Assembly (NCBI GenBank): GCA_036346375.1
Contig: CM070501.1
Coordinates: 37,034,539 to 37,098,538, forward strand
Reading direction: 5' to 3'
Length of the DNA stretch: 64,000 bases
Origin: Guadua angustifolia
Taxonomy: Eukaryota; Streptophyta; Magnoliopsida; Poales; Poaceae
The position numbers were made by a program, and so were the translations under genes. The first letter of the stretch is position 1. Every line of letters starts with the position of its first letter. Of the stretch, positions 42,480 through 52,929 are shown one piece after another. Below the pieces are notes generated by a model. That model did no database searches, had not been told where the DNA came from, and was given only the letters and a program-made list of their open reading frames with translations.

Positions 42480-44025
42480 GTCTGATGCCTCATCATAAAT
42501 GGTTTTGATGTTTTTGTGAAAATTCATCCACGAAGACAGAAAAAATTACGCTGAAACTGTCGCAAACAGTTAATTCTATACACGTCTGTGAAAATCGAGC
42601 TGAGATTATTTTCATAGGCAGTTTGGAAATCTTAAACTTCTATGATGAAATATAGACAAATCTTATTTCGTGACCGTCTATGACGAGTCAACTTGTCCTA
42701 GACAACTGTATTTCCTAGCCGTCTATGATGTGAAAATGATATTGTATTTAGGAACTATCTTTATGAAATGTGTACTTTCTAGCTTCTACCGCGATGGTTC
42801 ATGTAATTAAGCTTTGTTTTTTCGTGCCTTATTCACCCATCATTAGTCATATAATCTGCCTTATTCTTTGCTCACATTGGCTTTTGTTCTCCACATTCCT
42901 TTACTGGTGGCGGAATCTCAGGTAATGTCCTATTTGATTTTTGAATGTTCTTTTATTGCATCTAATTAATAGAAACTAATTTCAAAGATCTTCTACCCCT
43001 AGGCCCTAGCATGAGAGCAACTAACCCAATGGCAGTTGAACCCAACTCCAAGAGGCAATCAATGATAAGAATTATGGTAAGGTTGTCATGCAATGATTGG
43101 CCCAAGGCCTCTCAGTATATAATCTCTGCTTGAATTGCCATAAGGACTCTTAGAGCTAATGTGGAGAAAAGTGAAATTGCTTAAGCACATCCTAAAAAAC
43201 AGTGAGAAGTATCTATCTGCCTTCTTTCGATAGAAAGATCATATTTTTCGTTTAGTATTGCAAGACTACCTTTACCGAACCTAAGAAGCAGCGAGAAAAG
43301 CCAACAAGGAGATCCAGTTCTTTGCTGCATCCCAAGTGAAAACTCAATCGTCGATACAACATGGCAAGGTGAAGATGGCCACCCTGAGGGTCCAACTATG
43401 TCCCGACACCAAAAGTGACGTCAGTCTAGCTAGGATTGCTTGCAATAAGAGATAGCTTCGTCAAGCCAAGAAGTTCGTTAGAAGGGACAAAGGAGGCAGG
43501 TGGAGGCCATCTGATTTAATGATATGTGTGTCAGGGAGAAGACATAGGCCGATGACGAGGCTGCAAAACTGAGCTCATAGCTGCAAAATTGCAAAACTGT
43601 CTATTGTTAAGTGTACTGTATTGTTGTACATGTTATTAGCCGTGAAATATTATTGTCTTGTGTTATATTTGTATAGTAGGTATAGTTAATGTGATTCCTG
43701 AGGTTAGCCATAAAATAAAAAAATTATGTTAAAAAATTACATATCCCATATGGTTCCTTTATCATAAACGTTGGCGATAATAAAATAACACAGATGGTTG
43801 CCATCTTCTAGCCGTCTGTAATGAGAAATAGACAACTATGTCTACTTAATTTCTACATGATTGATTAAGATACTTATACTTAGCATATCTCCGTATCAAT
43901 CTAGAGTTTTCTCTCCTCATTGTCATCGTCTTCTCTATATTGCTCTCACCCTAATCATCTGCGTCGCCGTGTCGTCATTGTCGCTGTTCTTTTTGTACTG
44001 TCACTATCCTCTTTTTGCTGATGTA
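42480..44025. mobile_element. Decayed DNA-element sequence with CACTA-like subterminal motifs, left of solo LTR
   Basis: CCGTCTATGA(C/T)G recurs (about 42683 and 42719), with variants such as TAGCCGTCTGTAATG (43809) and CAGATGGTTGCCATC (43792). Similar motifs reappear at 46488-46620. CACTA elements of grasses carry many such short subterminal repeats in both orientations. No transposase and no left terminus are visible. The stretch seems to be one old element split by the solo LTR. Confidence 0.35.
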
Positions 44026-45508
44026 TGTAGGATCAAGGATACCGATCAAATTAAATGATTTCTGGGGGTGAATAGGAGGTTTTTAAATTTTCGATCACTA
44101 AAATCAAATTAGATGATTTCTAAGCACGAATGACAATCTTAGCAATTTTAATACCTAGTAATTCTAGTGATTATCAAACAATAATTTTACTCGACTATTT
44201 CAATAGCTAAACAAGTGTAGCACCAAGATGATCAATATGCTAGAAATAATTTAAGAGTAAAAACTATGCAAACCACAAATGATGAACACGTGGATTTTTA
44301 TCCCGTGGTCTCGGAGCTTTGCCGGTCTCCCCTACTCCACGTTGAGGTGACTTGAACTTCTTCAAGCCGGCTCCTCTTGCTTGAGCCTTCCCCGATCACT
44401 CGTAGTAGCACTTCTCCGCTCCGGGTAGGCGAGCTCCTTGCCTTCACAACCGTCCGGGCCTTCACACAAACTTCTTTGTGAAGATCACCGGGACTTCACG
44501 CCTCCAAGCCGTCTAGGAGGCGACAATCTCCAAGAGTAATAAACTTGATGAAGGCTTGAAACTCTTGAGTGCTTTAATATGGCTCAACACATGCACATGC
44601 ACTCAATTTTCCTCTCCAAAAAACTCATGAATGATGGATTGAATGCACTAGAGTGTGGAGAGAGTTGCTAGAGCTCTAAATGTATTCAATGAAGTCACCA
44701 ACCAGCTCCTAGCACAGGTGAGGGGGTATTTATAACCCCTCCCCACTTAACTAGCCGTTATTGCATTTTTAACCAAGAAAAATCGCCATGGCCGGTAATA
44801 TCGCCCTCTAAGGGCCGGTAGTACCGCCCCATGGGCTCAACGGCTACCTGGCGCATTTAATGCTCGACGCCAGAATCACATTATGCATTTTCTATATAGC
44901 CAGATTATCTATATGGGTCTTGATAGTACGCACCTTGCCAGCCGAAATACATTTGCCTCTGTTAAAAAGCTACCGCAGGCTTAGGTGCGGTAGTACCGCA
45001 TCCCTAGAGGTAGTGCCGGCCGAAGGAAAATCAGAAAGGGTGCTCTCTGTTATATTGCTATCAAGAGAGAATCGCGGTAGTACCAAGATTTTGGTACTCG
45101 CCCACCACCCTATGATAGTGCCGGTCTCAGGGAAAATTTCAGTTTTAACATCTACATGAATGCATGAATGAATACTTCGAAAATTTGAGCCATATTAAAT
45201 GCACATTTCGAATTCAAGACCTCAATCAAGTCCTTCTTAATAGTACGGCGACTATCCTAACAATCTGATCTTTTCTTCCAACTTCGAGATCGGTAAAATG
45301 ACTAGAAAATATCTCTAAAATTTTATACCTTCATTTCGTTTGCTTCTTTGGTGCGTACTCCTTCCTTTTCGTATTTGTGACATTCCGATGTCCTTGAAGA
45401 GTCGATCTTCCTGTTTCCAATTTACTCATGCAAACAACATTAATCCTTTTTTCGTGATTGTCATTAATTACCAAAACCATTAAACACATGGGGGCCTAGA
45501 TGCTTTCA
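44026..45508 (-). repeat. Solo LTR of a Maximus-like copia element (1483 bp)
   Basis: The plus-strand end GGGGCCTAGATGCTTTCA and the GGGTGAATAGGAGG segment near the other end match the layout of the SIRE-like LTRs at 14439 and 24415. Flanks ATGTA (44021-44025) and ATGTC (45509-45513) are a near target duplication. A TATA box (TTATAAATA on the minus strand, about 44735-44745) lies inside a GGAGGGG...CCCCTC inverted repeat. No internal region is present. It contains repeated CGGTAGTACCG dyads instead of the TTCGGATAGTCCGAA dyads of the full element. Confidence 0.75.
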
Positions 45509-45859
45509 ATGTCGCCCTCATCACCGCACAATCGCCATCCCCGTCCTCTCAGCACCCTGTCATCGTACTTGGCATCGTGCTAACATTGTCTCAGTCCTCT
45601 CCGCACTGTTGTTGTGCTCTCTGCGTTGCTGTCGCTCTTGTCACCTGTGTTGTCACCCTCGTCACTATGTTGTTGCCGTTCCTGTCCTCCTATCCGCATC
45701 GCTCCATAGCCCTCGGCACATGTCGTTGCTGTCTCCATCTTGTCTGCACCACGATGTAACCTTCCTCTATCATCTCTCAGGTACTGTCATCATTCTAGAA
45801 CTTCATTACTTCAGTTAAGAGTGAAGATATGGTAAGACTACATTATTAGAAGTACAAAT

Positions 45860-46390
45860 TTTTAATTGTGAATTATGTATGTGTCTTATGTTTGTTTGAA
45901 ATTTGAATGCATACTATGTGTATTTGTCTTAATTGTGAATTGTGCATGTGTCATATGTGTTAGAGATCGACAAGCAAACAAGAACGAAGAAGATCAAACC
46001 AACACAGATCAGACACCAAGATTTTAACATGGAAAACCCTTCAATGCGAAGGGAAAAAACCACGGGCACCAGCCAGCCAAAGCTTCACTATTTTGGAGAG
46101 TGTTTACAAAACGCCGTATGTTTCCCGGCGGCTTACAAGATGTTCGGCCACCTTCATAGAATTTAGATCACAACTCAACAATATATCTGTTTTGAATGTT
46201 TTATCCTAACTGTGAAATGTGTATCTTATATATGTTCGAATGTATTTTGTGTGTATTTATCTCAAATATGAATTGTGTATCTTATATCTGTTTTTATATG
46301 TGTGTTTATCTTAATTATGAATTGTGTATCTATCTCAACTATGAATTTAGTATTTATATCAACTGTGAACTGTGTATCTATAAAGAGGGC
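45860..46390 (+). repeat. AT-rich degenerate tandem repeat, unit about 30-40 bp, with an insertion
   Basis: The phrase (C/T)TTAATTGTGAATTGTG(T/C)AT and variants occur near 45868, 45930, 46265, 46312 and 46350. The array is interrupted at about 45960-46190 by unrelated sequence (TGTTAGAGATCGACAAGC, GGAAAACCCTTC, ACCACGGG) that resembles a small LTR-type element. That assignment is tentative. Confidence 0.45.
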
Positions 46391-46484
46391 ACGACTAGTA
46401 TGATTTCTGAGGTTATGGGTAAAAATTGCATGTCACGAACAGTTTGTAACTACGAACTATGTGGGTGTAGTAGGAGTGTTATTT

Positions 46485-46755
46485 AAGCCTATCGCAGATG
46501 GTTTATAATTGAAATCGTCTATTATTCATTATTATTACATACGATTTCTTATATTGCGTGCTACTGTCTGTGATGTGTATACTATCATATACGATTTTAT
46601 TTAGATAACCATCTGAAATATATAACTATCACGGAACGGTGATGACCATTATTCATCATTGTCTTTTTTGTCACATACTATTTTAAAATTATCTGTGCTT
46701 AGTGTTTTTAACAGTTTGTGATTTTCTTTGTGTGGCGGTGTTCCTGTAGCATAGG
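46485..46755. mobile_element. Right-hand part of the CACTA-like element
   Basis: GCAGATGGTTTATAATTG, ATCGTCTATTATT, CATATACGATTTTA and related subterminal-type motifs end at GGCGGTGTTCCTGTAG, similar to the reverse complement of a grass CACTA terminus. The matching left end was not found. Confidence 0.35.
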
Positions 46756-48200
46756 CGAAGGATGTCGCAACTCGCATGTACCGCTTGTTGATTGGTGCTT
46801 TCCACGTGTCACCTTTCTATCTTTTGCAAGACCACCGGGGAAACACATCACAACTTATTTCGAGATTAAGACATGGTGATTTTTGCTCGAAACCATACGA
46901 TTTCCATTTATTAGCCGCTCTTACGAAATTGAAAGGCGGAGGTTCGGCCGGCTACACGCCTGCACCCACGTCGCCAGCCCTGGCACCGTGTGGGGATACT
47001 CTGCTGCCCCATTTGCATCGAAAAGGTCCCGGCGCCGCAGCCCCAACTCCCAACCACGCGACGCGAGTGACGAGAGCGGAGCAGTAAATCTGAGAAAAGC
47101 CAACGCTTTTGCCAGCGCCTACATAAATATAACTTTGAAAGCTAGTGAAAGAGGGAGCCGCTGTTCCAAAAGCAAAGATACCCTCCCCTCCTTGACCCTG
47201 ACAAAGTTGACGGTTGGAATATTTATCTCCCGGCCCTTTTAGAAAAAGCTTCCATTATCTTTCGCTGTGCATTGATGATCGATGACTACAAGTCATCGGC
47301 CAGGTGCCTGCTGCCCTGCCTTTTGTGATGAAACTTCCCAAAAGGATGGTGGTGAACAGCGCTTGGGCAGTTGCCGAAGCGTAAACGTAGGAAGACCCAC
47401 TTTTGTCCATCTACCGCACGGTCAAACGCGAGCAGCATGCAACAGGGCACCGTGGCAAGGTGGTTACGCACTTAAACCAACTTTACACGGTAGTTTCGAC
47501 AAGTATGAGTACTTAGTTGGTGTTATCCAAAAAACAAAACCTGCGCGAGTACTTGGGCAAGCAAAAGGAAAGCAGCAGAGACGACCGCTAAAGGCCTTGA
47601 TTTTGACCTCAACTCTCTGCATCTCTCTTATCCATGCTATTAGCAGAACTACCAAACAGCGCTCTGACTGTGCTAAGAAAAATGTAAGGCTACAAGAAGA
47701 ACAAATTCACAGAGCAGAATAAATAGTATCACCAATCCTTCTAGGGTTTCACCTCACCACTTCCCAAAAGACAGAAGTCCGAAAATAAAGGTCCCAGAAG
47801 AAAGACGAAGACATAAAAGGCTAGGAGAAAAAGAAAATTGGCAACTGAGATCACCTGCAGTAACTGCACGTGATTTCGTCTATGTATTTTCCGGACAAAT
47901 GGCTGCTCGTACGGAATCTATGCTACAGTAGCTTCAACGATTGTTAATGCTGCTACAGTACTACTGGACTTGGGTTCGGATCTGGCACCGGTAGTGGCTA
48001 ATGCTGCTGAGTGCTGACACAATGGCTGTTGCACGCGAACCGGGTCCGAAAATTGGAAGGCAAGCAGATGAGCAGCACTGACTTCCAAGATCCGAATAAG
48101 GACAAGCATGGGATTGCATCATATTCACCAGTCAAGAAAGCCAACGGCAGCAGCGCGTAGTCATACATACATATTGGACATATTTTCCACAAAGTTCGCA
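46756..48200 (+). other. Intergenic region downstream of the Dof gene, no gene supported
   Basis: Open frames at 46776-47242 and 47282-47722 show no recognisable domain or gene structure. 48200-48517 is probably the 3' untranslated region of the Dof gene, on the minus strand. Confidence 0.35.
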
Positions 48201-48517
48201 ACTTGCCACCGCAACCTGATCAGTCCCGTTCTTACATTACACCCGCGACGCAACCTTAAGAAAACAACAAAAGGAGGAGAAGAATAAGAAACAAACTAGT
48301 AGTGAGGACTAAAGGAGGGATAGAAAGCTAGCGAGAGAAGATTAGGAGAAAAGCGAAGCGCCATTCGATATCTCCACTCCATCTCCATTCATGAGTTGCG
48401 TAAGCCTCACGTACAAACCTCCCCACCTCGTCATCATCAGCTGAGTCAAACCAAACTCTATCCAAACCCCCGTCACCCCCGCCGGTTCGGCCGGGCACGG
48501 ATTAATCGTCCATCGGA

Positions 48518-49168
48518 TCAAAACCGGCGGTCCGAGCCGACCGGCCACCGGTCTGTGTAGATCGGCGAGGGTGAGGCGAGCGAGGAGGGGTTGGGGAAGC
48601 CGAGGACAAAGCCCGCGGCGCCGGCGGCAGCCTCTCGGTGGTGGTGGCCGGCGACGGTGGCGACCGGACCGAGGGGGCGGTTCTTGCGGCGCCCGGCGCC
48701 GACGGGGACGTTGCGGAGCGCGCCGCCGGCCGTCCAGTAGCGGTGGCAGGCCTTGCAGAAGTGGCGCGGCTGGTTGACGTTGTAGTTGTTGAAGTAGCAG
48801 AACTTGGTGTCCCGGCTGCGGCACCGCGGGCACGGCAGCGGAGCCGCGGCGGCCGCGCGGGCCTCCGCCGCCTCCTGCTGCTGCGTCCGCCGCGGCGGCT
48901 GCCGCCCGGCGCTCTCCGTCTCCCCGCCCTGCTGCTGCTGCTTCTCGTCGTGGTCCGCCGCCTCTCGCTTGATCGTCGCACGATCCCGCTCGCCGTGCGG
49001 CCGCGGCTCGGACGCTGCAGGCCGCTCCTCCGGCTCCTCCTTCCCCTGCGCGACAAAGACGGGCGCCGCCGTCGCCGCTACGCCGCCGCCCTCGGCGCAC
49101 TGCGTGATGACCTTGCCGAAGAGCTTGAACCCGCCGGCCGCGGGGGCCATCTCGACGTGGGACAGCAT
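48518..49168 (-). CDS. Dof zinc-finger transcription factor (CDF4/DOF1.5-like, short form)
   Basis: A 216-residue protein starting MLSHVEMAPAAGGFKLFGKV. The N-terminal FKLFGKVI motif is typical of CDF-class Dof proteins. An Ala/Gln-rich linker follows. Residues about 92-145 form the Dof domain: PCPRCRSRDTKFCYFNNYN, then QPRHFCKACHRYWTAGGALR and NVPVGAGRRK, with the four zinc-binding Cys (CxxC...CxxC). The domain binds AAAG. The C-terminus (PIYTDRWPVGSDRRF) is followed by a stop. The start was chosen because the upstream in-frame Met adds only Ser/Leu-rich translation of the CT repeat leader. Single exon, intact, GC-rich as usual in grasses. CDFs repress flowering or light-response genes; the exact paralogue is not determinable here. 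Confidence 0.88.
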   Translation of the reverse strand: MLSHVEMAPAAGGFKLFGKVITQCAEGGGVAATAAPVFVAQGKEEPEERPAASEPRPHGERDRATIKREAADHDEKQQQQGGETESAGRQPPRRTQQQEAAEARAAAAAPLPCPRCRSRDTKFCYFNNYNVNQPRHFCKACHRYWTAGGALRNVPVGAGRRKNRPLGPVATVAGHHHREAAAGAAGFVLGFPNPSSLASPSPIYTDRWPVGSDRRF

Positions 49169-49198
49169 GTGAATACGCGCTGCCTGCGGAGCAAGAAC

Positions 49199-49230
49199 CA
49201 GAGAGAGAGAGAGAGAAAGGCAGGAGCGCA
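49199..49230. repeat. (GA)n microsatellite in the 5' leader of the Dof gene
   Basis: A GAGAGAGAGAGAGAAAGG run about 35-60 bp upstream of the chosen start codon (CT-rich on the coding strand), common in plant 5' UTRs. Confidence 0.7.
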
Positions 49231-49290
49231 CACAAGGAGAGAGAGGCGATGAGAGGGAGGGGAATGAAGGGAAGGGAGGGGGTCGTTGCT

Positions 49291-49299
49291 ACTTAAATG
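49291..49299 (-). promoter_or_regulatory. Possible TATA-like element of the Dof gene
   Basis: CATTTAAGT on the coding strand, about 125 bp upstream of the start codon and followed by CT-rich leader. Weak match. Confidence 0.3.
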
Positions 49300-51040
49300 C
49301 CATCAGCTGATAGGTCGCACCCGTATTAAAAAAAATTCTAATTTTCTATCGAGTAGAATTATAAAACTAACTCTTTTTTCTACCGTAGAATATACCTCCC
49401 GTGTTTTCGGTCACAAAAGACCCCTCTCGAGCTCGCCACAACGCTGCTCACACGCTCCTTGAGTGTGGTAGCTTGTCACGCCTTCTGTGATATAGAAAGA
49501 ACTATATCTACAAAAAAAAAAGTAAAGTGAGCTAAAAATGTAACCACTTTCGCTAGATGGGACTAGAGGTGAGCTCGTTTTGCATCTCATCGATTATATA
49601 GTTGTTTCTATCTTATTTTAAAAAAAGTCTTGTCTTCTTGTACATATATTTATAAAATTGGCATTCTACCCTGTCACAGAAGGTACGACAAACGACATAT
49701 GTCTCTTGCCGTGCCAAGAAGTATGAAAAGTGGTTGGCACCGTAGTAAGACGGGCCATCGTGGGAGGAGGCATTGCTAAGCGCATGAGTTGCTGTCGTGT
49801 TCGGGGAGCGCCAAAGGAGCTGTGTTTGCGCACAGGCGCAGCACTGCTTCACATGGTCGTTCGTTCGTCAACTGTCTTTCATATTTTCTAGACACGACAA
49901 GCGACATATACGTGCTTCGAGGTAAAAGAGGAGGCTAATTCTGTTAACACACACGGATCTAGATTTAAAATAAAAACAAGATAATAATCAATGGTTTCCT
50001 CGTTTCGCGTACGTACTTCACACCGGTGTAATAGCGATGGGTTCGGGGGGGCGGGGTCCTTGTCTACGGCTTTTGATTTACATGTGGAGTTTGCGATGGA
50101 GGAGAGGATCTCCCGGTTATCTCCCAGTTGTTGTAATGGGTGTGCGGGTGGGAGATCAGGCACAGCGCGCTCGGTGGACCCGCTGGTAATTTGTAGCGGG
50201 AAAGCGAAGGGATGGGGCGGTTCTGCGGCCCTGATCTTCTACGCCACATCTGCTTTGTGCTCCCAAAGTGGATACTAATACAATACCGTTATGAGAAAAT
50301 AAATTCTACGGCATACGTGGGTGTGTGGGTATTGGCGCTAGCCACGGGGTAATGGTAGTACTGGTTTCCGAGGTAAATTCGCACCCGACGGTAGAGTAGT
50401 ACTGCTACTAGTGGAGTAGTACTTGGCGTATGTATGCAGGAAATGGTTCTTCCTCATTCCTATGCTTAAATGTTTGCGCTGTTTTTCGTACCAGAATTCC
50501 AGTGTTGAGTCCTTCTTTTGTACCCTGGTATTTAAGGGGGTTTTGGGCAATTTAACATGGTTTAATGTACAGGACATATCACTTTAAATTTGGGATTCGA
50601 CGGGATCAGTCTACAGTTCACCCTGCAATGGCTAAACCCAAGCACACACAGGTGCCCTCAGAGCTCCTGTACATTTATAACTCCAGATAGACCTCTGGTG
50701 GGTACACGTTTGCTCCCTTTTAACAAAAACCGTTCCTTGGGCTTGGATTGCTTTGAGCTTCCAGCGATCATGCAAGAGGCAGCGATCACTAGCAAATCCG
50801 CTGAGAAATAGGAGTGGTGCAGGGAAAAGCACATCCAAAAAGTGCTTTAGAAAAAGCCTTGTTCTGGGAAAAAAAAAGGACTTCGGTGAAAGTCTCAGCT
50901 AAATGGCAGCTTCAAAAGGCTACGCACCTCCTCTTTAGCTCGGAAAGTAAGTGAAGCATAGATTCTCTACAGCGGACAGCACACATGCTACCTCTTTCAT
51001 ACGATTACCTGCAAATACGCGAGCTAGATACGTGCACATT
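49300..51040 (+). other. Upstream region of the Dof gene, no further gene
   Basis: Short open frames here have no recognised domains. Two diverged segments containing CGACAAACGACATATG (49690) and CGACAAGCGACATATAC (49898) suggest an old duplication of about 200 bp. Confidence 0.35.
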
Positions 51041-51041
51041 T

Positions 51042-51140
51042 TGATCACTGAACTTTTCTTGTAACACATGCAGACTTTGGATCGCTGAGCCTTTCTTGTA
51101 GCTCATGCTGACCTTGATCACTGAACTTTTCTTGTACTCG
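51042..51140 (+). repeat. Three-copy tandem repeat, unit 36-37 bp
   Basis: GATCACTGAACTTTTCTTGTA at 51043, a variant GATCGCTGAGCCTTTCTTGT at 51080 and GATCACTGAACTTTTCTTGTA at 51116, separated by (A/G)C(A/T)CATGC.GAC.T. Confidence 0.75.
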
Positions 51141-52929
51141 ACGATAATTCATTCCAACCATTTGGGATATCAACATTAGCAAACGGGTGAACGGAAATAA
51201 ATGCAAGATAGTAGCACTACCTCTAGTCCAAAGTAGATGTCAATTTCATCGAGATACCAGACTAATACAGTGATGTTTCCATATTGCTTCCTCGGTTATA
51301 AATAGTTGTCACTTTAGATATAAAAGTGTAGTCAAACTCTCAAAATTTTGACTGGTAATATCTTTTTAAATATTTAAATTAGATATAGATTTGTATCAAA
51401 AAGTACTTTTATAATTTATTAGGTTTTATAAATATATTATAATATAAATTAGTGTTCAAAGTTATGTTTTGAAGACAACGTTGATGTCCAAAATGATAGC
51501 TTCCATATATTTTGATCGAGCACCAAAATCATATTTAAAAATTTTGAAGCTTTTATAGAAGGGTGCTGAAGCAATTATTAAGCTCTTCTAAAAATTTTGG
51601 ATCATGATCATACTCGAGTGAATTTATAAAATTCTGACAATGTTACTGTCTTAGTTTTGTTCATTCTATTTTTGATTTTTAGATATAAAAATAAAGTTTA
51701 ATTGTTTTGAAAAATTTTCTGTATGATCTTAGGATGCGTACCATAAATTTTTTACAGTATGATTAATCTTGTAAAATTTTATACAAATCTGACAATGTTT
51801 CTGCTATTTAAAAAAAACATCTATAAAATTTGGCTTTTCAACAAATTTTTATAGAAGATGACGTTTTTAAGAGTTATTAACCCAAATCCAATCCTCAAAA
51901 GTCAAAATTCAGTCAAAAATCCCAAGATTTCGGTGAAATTTGCTAAAATTTCTATAATTATCGTAGCATTTTGATTTTTTTCCTTTTTTTTATCCCGCTG
52001 GGATTTTGCTTCTCGTCCCCGGACATAATTCGAGATCTCAACGAGAAATTCTAAAATTTCGCTGGTTTTTGTAACCTTGCATATAACACATGATTTTATC
52101 TGTATAATTAAGTGACCATAGAAATTGCACATAATTGACAGATCATGTCGTGTGTTAAAAATACATTTTTTGAACAAACATGTCGAATTAACCAATACTC
52201 CATCAAACATACCACTGCTAGCATTATGATATTTGTATTTGCCAGTGCAAGCTGCTAGGGAACAGTAGTATGTACTAGTATAGTAGTATGTACATCGTTA
52301 TACGTACATGCTACGACAGGATTATTGGCCATACAGAAGATGAACGGCAGTCCGGCCTCGGAATATAATACCATCATCATGCTAGAGAAATTAAGCAGGG
52401 AGTGGCTTGCTCGGGAAATCCGAGCTGACGTGTTGTTCACTTCCGGGCGTAGACTTTAAAAAACTAATTTTTACCCTTTAAAGGAATCTGGTGCCAATAA
52501 ATGATGCCTTCTACGCTCTCTTAACCTCCGCCCGTCTCTTCTTAAATATATCGATCACACCTAAAAAGTCTTTAAAAAGCAAAAAAATTGCTTCATAACA
52601 AACAAATCAACTACTAAAAATACATTATTTATAACAATCAACTCTAGTCCCATTCTAGAGAAAACCGAGTCCTTACATCCACGCGCTAAAAAGACCACAC
52701 TTGAAGTTTAAAGGATCATAAATCTGCAATAAATAAACTAATAATATACCAAATGCCTTCGCTGGTCATAAGAGAGTGAAAAGATCTCATATACCTGCCG
52801 TATATGAACTACCTACCGTATATGAATCTGAAAGAGTGAAAATACTCTAGAAGAATATTGAACCTATTTTTGACCCTCATGATAAAAAGAGAGGGGCTCT
52901 AGGTGCACGGGACTCCATTCCGCGGAAAC
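51141..52929 (+). other. AT-rich intergenic sequence
   Basis: ATTGCTTCCTCGGTTATAAATAGTTGTCACTTTAGA at 51282 resembles one end of a Stowaway-type MITE, but the other end was not found. 51360-52200 is very AT-rich. No coding sequence supported. Confidence 0.35.

Noticed and set aside
47282..47722. Candidate small gene downstream of Dof
   Set aside because: No recognisable protein features; only an open frame.
48342..49235. A longer 297-codon minus-strand frame over the Dof gene
   Set aside because: It reads the Dof region in the wrong frame (Arg/Ala/Gly-rich). The frame with the Cys-x-x-Cys Dof domain is 48518-49168.
48638..49252. Plus-strand 204-codon frame opposite the Dof gene
   Set aside because: A shadow of the GC-rich Dof CDS with no recognisable domain.
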